Assembly (NCBI GenBank): GCA_002270565.1
Contig: NQMI01000143.1
Span: 52,179-116,178 of the forward strand
Origin: Stenocarpella maydis
Taxonomy: Eukaryota > Ascomycota > Sordariomycetes > Diaporthales > Diaporthaceae
Direction: 5' to 3'
Length of the DNA: 64,000 nucleotides
Part shown: piece after piece, positions 1 through 11,078 of the stretch
Layout: each line of letters begins with the position of its first letter
Position numbering within the stretch: the first letter of the stretch is position 1
Program-made: the position numbers and the translations under genes
Notes under the pieces: model-generated
What the model was told of the DNA's origin: nothing
The model's input: only the letters and a program-made list of their open reading frames with translations
Databases searched by the model: none

Positions 1-2067
1 AAACTGGTGGGTCAACTGCCTTCGGTTGATTCTGCTTGATGTGAGCAAAAGCTGAACATCAAATGAGAGAACAAGCTTTTGGCACCTTGTTGACCAACAA
101 TGTGACTTGTTCCACGTAGCGCTTCCAGATAATCATGCGTAAATGATCGCTGTGCCTCGCAAGCTGGTGTGTCAGTTTCCAGCACTTGAATGGCTTTTTC
201 TGCAGGATGCCATAACTTCCGTTGCACTTGGCTGCGCGCCATATTCCCAAGATATTTTTCTCGATCAGACGGCGACAAACACACATTTGTGGACGGCTCA
301 AGGCGTGAACCCTGGGTATAGATCTTTCACTTCCACTTCCGGGGTTCTGCGCCAGGGACTCTTTGATCTTATGTTTGATATACTCCGATGAGCCGAGTCC
401 ACCAGACGGAAGTATCAGATCTACGTCCCCTGCTGTCGAACCTTTTGAATTGTGTATATCACCTCAGTTGATCAGCCGGTCACGAGCGCGATATATGGGC
501 CGCTTCAACCCACTGGCAGCCACCTTCTTAGGCCTCCTCTTGACCATAATCTCGCAATCTTCTAGGATAGCCTCGTCGAAGGTCTTAGCCAACTCGCTCC
601 TGTGCCTCAATCGTTAGTGTCGCGTTATAAGGTACCGGGTGTATTGTGCATTAGTGGCATCACTTTTGTCCTTATAGTACAGCGGCCAAATTTCGCGACG
701 GTTACTCATTACGGCCTCGCTGAAAATATTAAAGAGAGACCAATTGACTGTGCTGGCGAAATTCCCATACCAGGCGAATCTGAGCTGGTTGTTGGCGACG
801 TCGTCGCCTACTCAGGCGCATTTGGAGGGATCGGCACGGTAAAGTATTCATCATGCTTAATCCTTTCAGTATCCAGATTTCTCTTGTTGCTCTAAAAGCC
901 AGGTGTTTCTCTCATTTCGCGACTCAACTTAGCGATGTCCCACGCGTGAGTGAGGTTGTTCTCGTGAGCTACTTTGCTCAGCTTGTCTCGGGCCAGGCGC
1001 TCAAAGTATGTGTCGATACGAGAAGAGCCTATGCACTCTCCCAGACGAGAACTCAAGGGGTCTATAGCGATTTCTCCGTTTTCAGAAGGTCTCTTGTCGA
1101 GGAGGCAGATGTCCTATTGAAGACCTTTGTAATAGCGCCTAAGGGAGAACAATGAGAGGAGAGTATACATCATTGGTATTATCTACAAAACCTGAGTGAC
1201 GTGATTGTCGTAGGTGGTCCTAGATGGCCAGGGCACTTATTAGCGCTGTGTGTGGTATCCGATTTCTAGTATGCGGAATCTGATTGAGTGTTCTTACGAT
1301 AACGAGATATAAGGACCCACCTCCCGAGTTGGTAAAACACACAGCCTCCCAGCTATACTGACGGGAGGATCCGGCGAAGATTTCAGTGGGCCGAAGATGG
1401 AGCTCTGTCATGCACCGACTTTTGGTGCCCACTACCAAAGCTGAGCGCTGCCGAATTCCCGAGGCCCTGGTCGCTTTTGAACATGTCGGTCCCGAAGTTC
1501 TACACTATATAGCCACGTCTGCAGGAGTGTTAAACGAACAATTTGGCGTTGGTCATATCAACGGGACGACTGCCAGTTACATTTCTTGGTCCTCTACCCT
1601 ACGAGTCAGCCGCGTAAGTCAACCCTCACTGGTGCATTAGTATGGCCCACAGTAGAGGGCGGAGCCCTGCCGACTGCACATTTCGCCTTCTTTCCGCTGC
1701 TCCCGGAAATTGGAAACCGATAGATTGGATCCATAGATCCCAGATCCAGAAGCAGCCCCGCGGCATCCCCTACTTTATCCTGCGATATCAGAGCCGGCCT
1801 GCCGCATATGGGTCGCACTCCACCTGCGATGCTGACTAGCTGTCATAATATGGATCACATGATAGACGGAATAGGCTGTGCCAGTGATAAATAGGACGGA
1901 AACCTCCCGTATATCAGGTTGAGGAAGCCCGGAAAGCACAATCGCTGGCCCTCGCGTCGAGTTCCATCCTCCAACGCAATCGTTCCTCCTGGGCATACGC
2001 GTGGTTGGCTTTGAGGCTTCTGCTCATGACATTCATTTCCCTTCGCGTCACTCTTTAAACATTCGTT
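1..2067. other. Region without a recognisable gene
   Basis: Several overlapping short open frames lie here on both strands (for example 602-895 and 1386-1640 on +, 12-284 on -). None shows a domain or a splice pattern that joins frames into a credible protein. The stretch may hold remnants of decayed coding sequence plus the promoter of the phospholipase gene starting at 2068. Confidence 0.5.
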
Positions 2068-3776
2068 TTGAGATCTACGATTATGTCAATCACGATGCTG
2101 TCCCAGATCCTCTTCGCGCTCGGCCCCGTGGGTGCTCTTGCGGCTTCTGCATACGCCCCGGCATCCAGCACTTGCCCCCCCGAGAGCCTCGTACGGTCCG
2201 CCGATGGCATCTCGGACTCGGAGGCTTCCTGGGCCGTCAAGCGCAAGGCTGTGACGGACACGGCCCTGAAGAGCTGGCTCGAGACCGCTCTTCCCGGCGT
2301 GGACGCGGCCAGCTTCCCGACACTGGCCCTCGCGGTATCCGGCGGTGGCTTCAGGTCTCTACTCACCGGCGCCGGTGTGATCCAGGCCCTCGACGGACGA
2401 GACAGCAGTGATAGCACGTCTGGTCTATACCAGGCCCTGACGTACCATGCCGGCCTGTCCGGCGGCGCTTGGTTGCTGAGTGCCCTTGCTGCGGACAACT
2501 GGCCCACGATCTCGCAACTCCGCGACAATGTGTGGGAGCCGCAGTTCGCAGGAGGCATACTCAACGCGAGCAGCGCCACCACAGTGGGGGACTATCAGCA
2601 AATCGCCGCGGACATCATAGCAAAGGGCTCAGCTGGCTTCCCGGTCTCGCTGACCGACCCCTGGGGGAGGATGCTCTCATACCAGTTCATGTCTGCCAGC
2701 GAGGGTGCCGTTGATGTCACGATGTCGGACATACGCTCTCTGTCGACCTTCGCGTCATTCGACGCCCCGTTCCCGATAATCACTGCTTCCAAGATCACGC
2801 CTAACAGCGGGCAGTGTGCGCCGGGTGCGGATGAGGCTCTCTATGAGTTCAACCCATTCGAGTTTGGGTCATGGTCCGACGATATTTCCGCCTTCGTCCA
2901 GACTGAGTATATCGGCAGCAACATCACCGCCGGCTCTGCCTCTGAGTGCGTCACGGGGTTCGACAACATCGACTGGGTCCTGGGGACGTCATCTATGCTC
3001 CTGAACGAGTACGTGTGCAATGCGAGCCTCGGGGTGGACGTCACCACCCTCTTCCCCAGCAGCTTGATCGCAATCGTGGAGAAGTTCACCCCCGCCGATG
3101 AGTACGGCTACTCGCTGCTGCGCAACCCGTTCAAGGGGTTCGAGTCCACGACCGCGACGAAGCCCAGCAGCGTGTCCGGTTCCGATGAGCTGTACATTGT
3201 CGATGGCGGCGAGGCCGATCATAACGTAAGTTGCACCCGTCTCCAATGCGCAAGCAGCGGCAAGCACCAGGAAGACACGGGAGACAGGCGCTGATACCTC
3301 GTCAACAGATCCCCTTGCTACCTCTGCTCGAGCCAACGCGTAACGTAAGCGTGATCATTGTGAGCGACAACTCCAATGACGAGGGCGGATTCCCCGACGG
3401 AACTCAAGTTGTCTCTACGTACGAGGCCACGCGGACCGGCCGCCTGGCTGGCCGGTTTCCCACCGTCCCCGCGGCTGGCGACTTCAGCACCCATCGGGCA
3501 CAGTTCTTCGGGTGCGACGAGCCCGGCGCCGTTACTGTGGTCTACCTGCCGAACTCGGACTGGACTTTCGCGTCCAACACCTCCACGTTGCAGTTGACGT
3601 ACCCCGCGGCGGAGACGAACGCCATGATCTCGAACGGCAACCAGATCGCGACGCAGGGTGGTGATGATTCATGGGGCACCTGTCTTGCTTGCGGGATCAT
3701 GCTCAAAGAGGTTGGGAGGTCGGCCCTGCCTAGCGGGTGCGAGGCTTGTCTGCAAGAATATTGCTGGTCTGCATGA
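2068..3776 (+). CDS. Secreted lysophospholipase / phospholipase B
   Basis: Two exons, 2068-3225 and 3309-3776, give 541 residues. The intron has GTAAGT...ACAG borders and lies at a codon boundary. The first ~25 residues form a signal peptide; an alternative start 15 bases downstream keeps it. Family hallmarks are SGGGFR at residues 91-96 (oxyanion/Arg motif), GLSGG at 129-133 with nucleophile Ser131, and VDGGE near 378-382 carrying the catalytic Asp of the cPLA2-type Ser-Asp dyad. The exon join falls just after DGGEADHN and restores the conserved IPLLPLL segment. The C-terminus ends in a cysteine-rich CLACG...CEACLQEYCW segment typical of fungal PLB. At 541 residues it is shorter than the usual ~600-650, and no GPI tail is visible. 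The enzyme should release fatty acids from (lyso)phospholipids outside the cell. It heads a run of three hydrolase genes on the same strand. Confidence 0.93.
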
Positions 3777-4399
3777 TGAACTGGAACCAGTACGCTGACG
3801 CTGTCATGATCGGTGGAGGAAAGTGTTGAAGGTTACGGATCTGACATCGTTGGGATACCCGCACCGGTACACATTCCACACATTGTATATACTATAAACG
3901 GGTGTCCCCTTGGGACACCTTCCCCGTAGACTTCGGCTCAACAGAAAGTAGTCAGGTCAGGGGGGGAAATATAATTATAATTATCACTTATCAGCGAACC
4001 TCGACCAGTCAAGTCCACGAAAGGGAAACGCCGTGCTGTAGAGATCAATTTGAAGAGGCAAATGAATAATCCAAGTATATGCATCTTGACCTGTGCCTTC
4101 CACCATGGAGCGCATGGCGTGCGAATTGCGGCGGTGTTGACGAGGCGGGGCTGATAGTTATTCCCGAGCTCAACCTCCCGAGATCTCGGCAGTTAATTGG
4201 GAGTCTGCTCGGCTTTACAAATTTGGGGCTACCTTTTTGATTAATTCAGGTCACATGAAACCGAGAAATCCACCCACCTCCCCATCCCCTCCCTTCGGCT
4301 TCTTCAAAATTGATGTCCATCTTGCATGCTTCGGAACCCCCAATATACCTTCACCGAGGCTGGAGGTTCCAGCTGCCAGCCCCCAAAAAAAAAAAAAAA
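3777..4399. other. Intergenic: PLB 3' flank and hydrolase promoter
   Basis: No coding frame with support. The only notable feature is the A-run that abuts the next start codon. Confidence 0.6.
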
Positions 4400-4400
4400 A
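4385..4400 (+). repeat. A16 homopolymer running into a start codon
   Basis: Sixteen consecutive A residues; the last is the A of the ATG chosen for the alpha/beta hydrolase. Such a tract in a 5' leader could affect initiation, and its length is likely to vary between isolates and assemblies. Confidence 0.9.
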
Positions 4401-5387
4401 TGGATCAGCAACCCGATTTCATGAGAGATTTCAAGCCTCCGCCTTTTGTTCCGCCGGAGGATGCCGAGACATTTAAGGATATCCAGTACTCGTCCTCCGG
4501 CCACGTACGTCAGAGGCTGGATCTATACCTGCCCAGGAATGGGACGCCCAGCAACAGCGCACTGCCACTCATTGTCTACATCCACGGTAGGCCAGACCAT
4601 GGGAGTTCAAAGCTCCTGACCATCTCGCGCCGTCGCTAAACTACATCCCACAGGTGGTGCCTTCATGTTCGGCTCCAAAGAGTCGCCCTGGATGCCGACC
4701 CGCCTCATCTCCAAGGGCTATGCCATAGCGAGCCTCGACTACCGCCTCAGCGGCGATGCCGTCTTCCCAGCCGCCGTGGAGGACTGCAAGGCTGCCGTCA
4801 GGTGGCTGCGGGCCCACGCGGCGGAGTACCGTCTTGATCCGGCCCGTTTTGTTGCCTTTGGGGAGTCTGCGGGTGCGCACCACGCCGTGTTCCTGGGGGT
4901 CACCTCCCCGGCCGGCGTGGGCGACGAGCTCGACGTTGGCGACCACCTGGGCCAGTCCAGCGCCGTCCAGGGCGTGGTGGACTATTACGGCCCGTCAGAC
5001 TTCCTGCAGATGGATGCGCACGCGCCGGCAGACGGGAAGAACTCCGTCAAACACGACCCGCCCGGGAGCCCCGAATCATTGTACCTGGGCGCGGTGGATG
5101 GGATCCAGAGTGCCCCGGAGAAGGCAGCGAGGGCAAACCCCATCACCTATCTCTCGGCCGACAAGTCCAAGAGCGTGCCTCCCTTTTTTATCGCGCATGG
5201 CGTCAGCGATCACGTTGTCCCATACCACCAGTCGGTTCTGCTCCACGACGCTCTGGTGAGGGTCGGCGTACCTGTAGGTTTACATGTAGTGGAAGGCGTA
5301 GACCACGTTTTCGAAGGAATCTCTCAGGACCACAGTGATTATCTGGATAGGAGGACAGCCGAGTTCCTGTCTAATATCTGTAAATAA
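4400..5387 (+). CDS. Alpha/beta hydrolase (esterase, HGG type)
   Basis: Two exons, 4400-4586 and 4654-5387, give 306 residues. The intron (GTAGGC...ACAG) splits a Gly codon, and splicing rebuilds the oxyanion motif IHGGAFMFG, which strongly supports the model. The nucleophile elbow is GESAGAH with the catalytic Ser. HGVSDHVVP supplies the probable acid residue and VEGVDHVF the catalytic His, completing the triad near the C-terminus. There is no signal peptide, so an intracellular esterase is expected. The fold resembles bacterial BD-FAE/acetyl-xylan-esterase-like and hormone-sensitive-lipase-like enzymes; the substrate cannot be told. The start was chosen as MDQQPDF because the longer frame upstream would translate the A-tract into a Lys run. 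It lies between phospholipase B and a carboxylesterase. Confidence 0.88.
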
Positions 5388-6538
5388 AATAAGGTGAGTA
5401 CTGGGCAAGGGGTGTGAGTCGCACATGCGAAACATTAGCCAACAATTCAACCTAGACTCTGGTGTCTTTGCTGGCTGGTGATTTCGCAACATGCATGCGC
5501 ACAGGACAATGCCGATAGGGCAAATGCCCAAGCAGGAGATCGAGTAGCAACAGACCTCTCACTGCGTTACACTCGCCATCGCCCTACGAAAACCAACACA
5601 AAGATGCCATCTACCTGAGACATGCCAATGCCGTGGAGTTCTGCATCTAGCCAGCAGCCAGCGTGTTCCCACGGGCGGGCGAATTGGTTTTTTTTTCTGG
5701 CGGCAAACTATTCAAGTATTGTCTCCCAAGATATGGTACAACAGGCCTGGGCCAGCCGACTTGAGCATGCAGTGAGAGATTCGCGCTAGGTATGATCAGC
5801 AAGACCCGTTCGCCTGGGCACCGACCAAGTCTGGTTCTCCCGGAGGGACGGGGTTGGGATCACAAGGCATTTATTTAGTCTTTTGGGATGATGCAACATG
5901 AGACGAAGAGCCGGCTTGGCCACGAGCCTAACCCTTCATGACTAGGTGTTGAAGAGAGCCGCATTGGCAGAGCCCCTGAGACATGAGACAGCACACCTGC
6001 AGCACCCCGTCGTGCAGTGGTTGCGGAGGTGGCTCAGCTGCGCCTCTTTAGTGTACTCTTGCTACCACACGACAACGCCAAACGCTTGTTTGCGCCTTCG
6101 CTCAAGCTTTCCGGCGAGCAACAACTTGAACCTCACCTGAACCTAGTTTATTACCACAACTGCCGCGCCCCGGGACACTTCGGCGCGCGGTATTCTTGAA
6201 CCAGCCTGATGGTAACCAGGCAATCCCTGCCGAGCCGCGACCCTGAATTAAAGTTGCGAGTGATGCACGGGTCGATCCATAACGATGGCAGTGGTTAACG
6301 GTGCATGGCAATTCCCGTCGCGTTGGACATATCATGGCCCTGGTTCTCGACTCGTCTCTCTTGCCGGCTCCTCGTTGGCCACCACCTATTCGTACTGCTC
6401 GCCATCCCGCGATCCTCGCAGAGCCGTCTTTCATTTCTCGCCCAGGAGGCCTTTTTTTTTTTTCATTCATTCGTTCACTAGAGGGCCAGGGCCCGAATTA
6501 CGTTCATTGATCTTGCAGATTTTCTAATCATAACAGCC
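5388..6538. other. Intergenic region, no gene seen
   Basis: Only short unsupported frames. It contains T-runs near 5690 and 6455 and leads into the carboxylesterase promoter. Confidence 0.6.
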
Positions 6539-8746
6539 ATGCGTCTCGTCAACCTGCTGGGCCTGGTGGCAACCGTCACAGCTGTTGACACGCTGGGTGA
6601 GTGCCCAATGAGCCACCCAATGCCTGCCATCCTCAGGATAGTGGTAGAATTATCTAGTGGTCCGTCACTGACAGGGAGAAGTGGATCTTGGTTACGCCAA
6701 GTATCAAGGCTCGACCATCGGGGCTGGCGTCAACCAGTGGCTGGGTATGCGCTTCGCGGCACCGGCAGTGCCGCCGCTGCGTTTCTCAGCACCGCAGCCG
6801 CCGCTCGAGGAGGCCGAGGTCCAGGACGCAACCACAGAAGGCAAGCTGTGCGTCTCAGCCAACAACCAGGAGGGGCTGCAGTTCGGCTCTGCACGCCAGC
6901 CCATGGCCGAGGACTGCCTCTTCGCGGCCGTGTACGCCCCGGCAAACGCAACCGAGCAGAGCATGCTGCCGATCCTCATGTTCATCTCGGGCGGGGGCTT
7001 CACCTCAAACTCGAACGGCAACTTCAACGGCACCGGGCTGGTCGAGGCCAGCGGGGGGAACATGATTGTGCTCCGGGCCAACTACCGCGTGGGCATACTG
7101 GGCTTCATCGGGGGCACCCTCGTGGAGGCCGACACGAAGGGCGCGGTGGCAAACAACGGGCTCAATGACAGTGCGTATATCCTGCCTGTGCCCACCTTAG
7201 GGTACCTATATCGACTGCCTGCAGGCTAACACCCCGTGAAGTGATCGCAGCTGCGCGCTGGATGCAGCAACACGCCACCAAGTTTGGCGGCAACCCAAAC
7301 CACATTGTGGTCTCGGGCGCCTCAGCCGGTGCCAACGCCATCGACGTACTCCTCGCGGCCAACAACGGCGCCGGCTTCCCGGGCCTCTTTGCGGGGGCCA
7401 TCGCCGAGAGCCCCGGCTGGGGCAGCGAGGGCTTCTCGGCAGACCGCGATGACGCCCTGACCAAGAACCTCAACTCGACCGGCTGCCTCAACACGAGCGA
7501 CCCCATTGATTGCATGCGGATGATGCCCATTGCCGAGTTCCAGAACAAGACGACCACAGACGGATGGGGCCCGACGGTGGAGGGGAAGCTGATCACGGCG
7601 CCGCACTACCAGATGTTCGAGCAGGGCCGCTTCCAGAAGATCCCCGTCATGTACGGCTACGCGAGCGACGAGGGCACGCCCAACTTCATCTCCAACCAGA
7701 CCCTCAACACCACCGAGCAGCTCGCCACGTCCTTCCTCAACGCCGTCGGCAAGTCCATGACGCAGGCCGAGCTCGCGGCCGTCATGGCCGCGTACCCGGA
7801 TTCCCTCAACAACGTCTCCTTCTTTGGCCGCGACATGGGCCCGCGCAGCAACGCCTCGCTGCGCCAGGGCAGCGGCGCCGAGTGGCAGCGCGACGCCGCC
7901 TTCAAGACGGAGCTCAACGAGCACTGCATCTCCGCCTTCCTCAGCGACATGCACGCCAGCGTCGGGCAGGCCCGCAACTACGCGTACCGCTACGACATCC
8001 TCGACGAGACGCCCGGCGGCTACGCCGACAAGGGCCTCTTCTCGCCGCACGTGAGCGAGCTCTACGCCGTCTGGGGCGACAACAACACCGACGGCGGCGA
8101 CCCGGGCTGCGTCACGCTCGGCGCGGCGGACCCCCTCTCGTGCGCCGCGGGCGCCCGCACCGCGCAGGCGTACTGGATCTCGTTCGTCCGCAGCCTCGAC
8201 CCCAACACCTTCCGGCTCGCGGGCAGCCCCGAGTGGGCGGCGTGGACCGTCGCGGAGCCCAACCGCATCGCCCTCGGCAGCACCGCCGCCAGCATGGAGA
8301 GGATGGGCGCCGCGCCGGGCGAGGTGCCCATCGGCGAGCCGCCTATGACCCAGCGCCAGAGGTGCCTCTCGCTGACCGCGGGCCTCTCCAAGCGCATAAA
8401 CCTGGGGCTGGGCGAGGGCCAGGCCCTGCCGCCCTTTGCCAACGGGACGAGGCAGGACCCCACGCTCGCCGTGCTGGCTGGGTCCGGGCCCGCGGGGGCA
8501 GGGAGCAGCTCGGGGTCCGGCGGGGGCGGGACGACTGTGGTCATTATCGAGACCCACGGCCCGGCGGGGGGCAACGCCTCACGTCCTGGGGTCGGCGTCA
8601 GCGTTATCTCTCTGGGTGGTCTCTACCCGAACGGGACAATGAATGGGACCAGGCCCGTGGTGACGATAAGCAAGGGCGCCAGGGTCAGCCACGGGCTCAG
8701 GTCCTTTGCAGGCATCCTGATCGGAGCAATCATCCTTGCCCTGTGA
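6539..8746 (+). CDS. Secreted type-B carboxylesterase, possible GPI anchor
   Basis: Three exons, 6539-6596, 6682-7170 and 7242-8746, give 683 residues. Both introns use AAG acceptors; splicing yields the family segments VDLGYAKYQG and NNGLND-MIAAARW. A signal peptide covers residues 1 to ~16. The catalytic serine lies in SGASAGA, a variant of the usual GESAG/GDSAG elbow. The acidic residue is probably Glu in ASDEGTPN, and the His is in SPHVSELYAVWG. After the catalytic domain comes a Gly/Ser-rich linker, then a C-terminal hydrophobic stretch ending GILIGAIILAL at the stop, which suggests a GPI-attachment signal. The family hydrolyses esters outside the cell; some members take lipids, cholinesters or mycotoxin esters. 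Long frames on the opposite strand and in another + frame over this gene are by-products of high GC. Confidence 0.93.
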
Positions 8747-9374
8747 GGAGCGTCGGCATGGTGTTAGACGTGAGAGGCGGGCCACCACATATATCTTAGT
8801 TTATCTACCTGCTTCCCGGGGAGTGGGAGGATATACGACCAGGCGTCGCAATGTGTATAAGGGTAGTTTTGCGCAGCCGGACGGCTGATTGGTGATCGAT
8901 TCTCGCCGTAAAACGTCCAGGACGTGGAACCAACGCTGTAGCTACTATTTAAGGGTACGCAGCAAGCTTCTAATCACTCAAGCGGCAACCAGGTGGGTGG
9001 TTATACAGCCAATTCGATTGATTTGTGGGAATCGTGTGCGTTGTTGTTGAGAGAAAACTAGGCTAAGGTAGCAGTAGGGTTGAGGAGCCAGTAGTGCACC
9101 CGGCTGCTTACGTAACAATGTGGCCCTGTTCTGATATTGAACCAGAGTTTCTAGTGTAAACCACACCATACTATTCGAGCCACGGTCAGAATCCGAGCAT
9201 TGAGCCCCGAGCTCCTGCCTCGCTGGAGGAATCACATGTTACTCCGTAGTGCTCATCGACAACTCCCAGGTCATCGAGCGGACCGGACTGGTCCTGGGCG
9301 CCCTAGCCGGCCAGGAGCTGATCGATCTCATCACCTGCAGTGGACCTCGTCATCGGCATGCAAAAATGGCCGGG
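8747..9374. other. Convergent intergenic region, no gene seen
   Basis: Lies between the 3' ends of the carboxylesterase (+) and the next gene (-). No supported coding sequence. Confidence 0.6.
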
Positions 9375-10687
9375 CTAGAACTCGGTCTGCAGCTGAGGGT
9401 GGTCCTCTGCATAGGCCTCCAGATCGAGGAAGATGGCGTCCGACTCTGTCTTGCCCAGATGCTCCATGCGCTCCAAATCCTCGTGCTCCAGCTCTTCCAT
9501 CTCCTCAAGAGGTTCATTCTTGTCGTCGTCGTCTTCTTTGTCCCCCTCATCTAGCCCCAAGGCTTTTTGGATTCCGGACGACTCGCCCACCAGGAGTAGC
9601 TGGGCGTTGGGCACCAAGTGCCTCGGCGTGGTTCCCATCCACCGCAGTGAGCGGAACTCGTCTAGGATCTGACGGGTACACAACTTGTCAGCTCAACTGC
9701 AGCGTCATCCCAGTGGGCGGGCTGTTCCAGCTCACCTCTTGAGAGTACTCCGGGCCTTTGGGCAGCCCGGTGTTGCCGGGTGCGGGGTATTGGGGGTTTC
9801 TGGTGCTGAGGATCCAGCTGCCCTTCTCCTTGAGCCCAAGAGTTGTCTGCACCTCTCCCAGCTCGTGGGGCTGGGTGATCATGTAGACCAGATAGCTCTC
9901 ACGTCCGGTGGTCGTCATGGCGTAGACACCCTGGGCGAGCGGGACAGCCGGCGGGGAGTGCCTCACACCGGCCGTCTTGGTGTCGTAGTCGTGGGCAGGG
10001 AGGAAATCCTTCTTCAGGTCGTCGAAGCTCGCGTTGGTCTTCTCGACGAATGCGATCCAGCGGTCCCGGCCGGTCTTGGGCAGCTTCTTCTTGGGGACGG
10101 CAAGCAGGCGGGAGTTGCCAGCGTCACCAATGGGCCCGCCGCCGAGTTTGGCATCTCTTGGGATGGGGCGGAGCAGGATGAAGGTGCGTGCAATGTCGGA
10201 GACCTTGTGTGGGTGATCGATGCCGACGCGGCCACGGATGAAGAAGTAGATGATGCCTAGGACGACTATGTCAGTGATCTTGCGCAGCGGCGCTCTCAGT
10301 CGCACGGCACATACCCTTCTCGAGCATATTGGATGGCGTGGACCCCTTGCGACCGTGGGGCACAACAGCAGTGTCGTGTTGGCTGTTGCTGTTGTCGTCT
10401 GGCTTGGAGTCGGCATCGGAGTGGGATGGGTCATGTTGCTTTTTGGTCTTGTCGTCGTCGGTGGCGGTCTTGCGTCCGCCCTTCTTGTCACTGTTTCCGA
10501 CGTCCCAGGGTCAGCATTGAGGTCAATTGGGTAGATGGCGACTGCGGATGGAGGCTTGCCTCGTGACGGTGCCATCCAAGGTCGTCTGCTGTTTGTCGTC
10601 AACCTTTGGGGCCTTTTCTGGGCGGACCTGGTCGGCGCCTCCATGCTTGCGCTTGTCGCCAGTGGTGGCATCGTGAGAATGGGCCAT
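9375..10687 (-). CDS. Conserved fungal protein of unknown function
   Basis: Four exons on the minus strand (10687-10560, 10490-10315, 10256-9736, 9668-9375) give 372 residues. Intron 1 starts with GC in AG|GCAAGC and ends ACAG; it keeps the frame where the nearby GT does not. Introns 2 and 3 are standard. The N-terminus is charged and disordered (Lys/Asp/Ser/Thr-rich). The conserved core starts at SNMLEKGIIYFFIRGRVG, runs through LRPIPRDAKLGGGPIGDAG and YDTKTAG, and ends with EFRSLRWM and NAQLLLVGE, followed by an acidic DEGDKEDDDDK stretch. From memory, relatives in other fungi are named 'BTB domain transcription factor', but I see no clear BTB fold and give no function. It is probably soluble and possibly nuclear. 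Confidence 0.82.
10491..10559 (-). other. GC-AG intron
   Basis: A 69-nt intron of the preceding gene with donor AG|GCAAGC and acceptor ACAG|T. Removing it joins TVT to SDKKGG in frame and avoids a stop codon. The only nearby GT donor (GTCGCC) would break the frame. Confidence 0.75.
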
Positions 10688-11078
10688 GGTGGAGATGTGC
10701 TAAGGCAGTGGCTGAGCTGGCTGAGCTGATTGCGCACGAGCAAACATGGATGTCGATGTCGATGTAGAGTCTTGGTGTGGACGTGGCTACATGTAAGTGC
10801 CCAGGTGACCCGAGAAGCAGGCGCTTTAGACGTGAGGATTGATGGGGGATACCGCAGGCTGACCGTGTCGCTCGCGTCAGGACAAAGAGACGTCTGGACT
10901 ACGTCGTACATGATGGAATTGACTGGCGTGGCGCGGAGCTGTATTTTGTGATGTCATTGAGTCATCACCCACCATCAACGCATCAGCCTCCCGCCCGCAA
11001 GCATCACAACTGTCTAGCCCATGCAGCTAATATATGCCCAACCTAGAAGCGCGCGCGCACACCTACGTCTTTCTGCCT
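10688..11078. other. Intergenic region
   Basis: Promoter of the conserved gene on its left and 3' end of the SET gene on its right; no further feature seen. Confidence 0.6.

Noticed and set aside
7322..8799. Two frames over 400 residues (minus 7322-8557 and plus 7510-8799)
   Set aside because: Both overlap the carboxylesterase exon 3 in other frames; composition is dominated by Arg/Gly/Ala with no motif.
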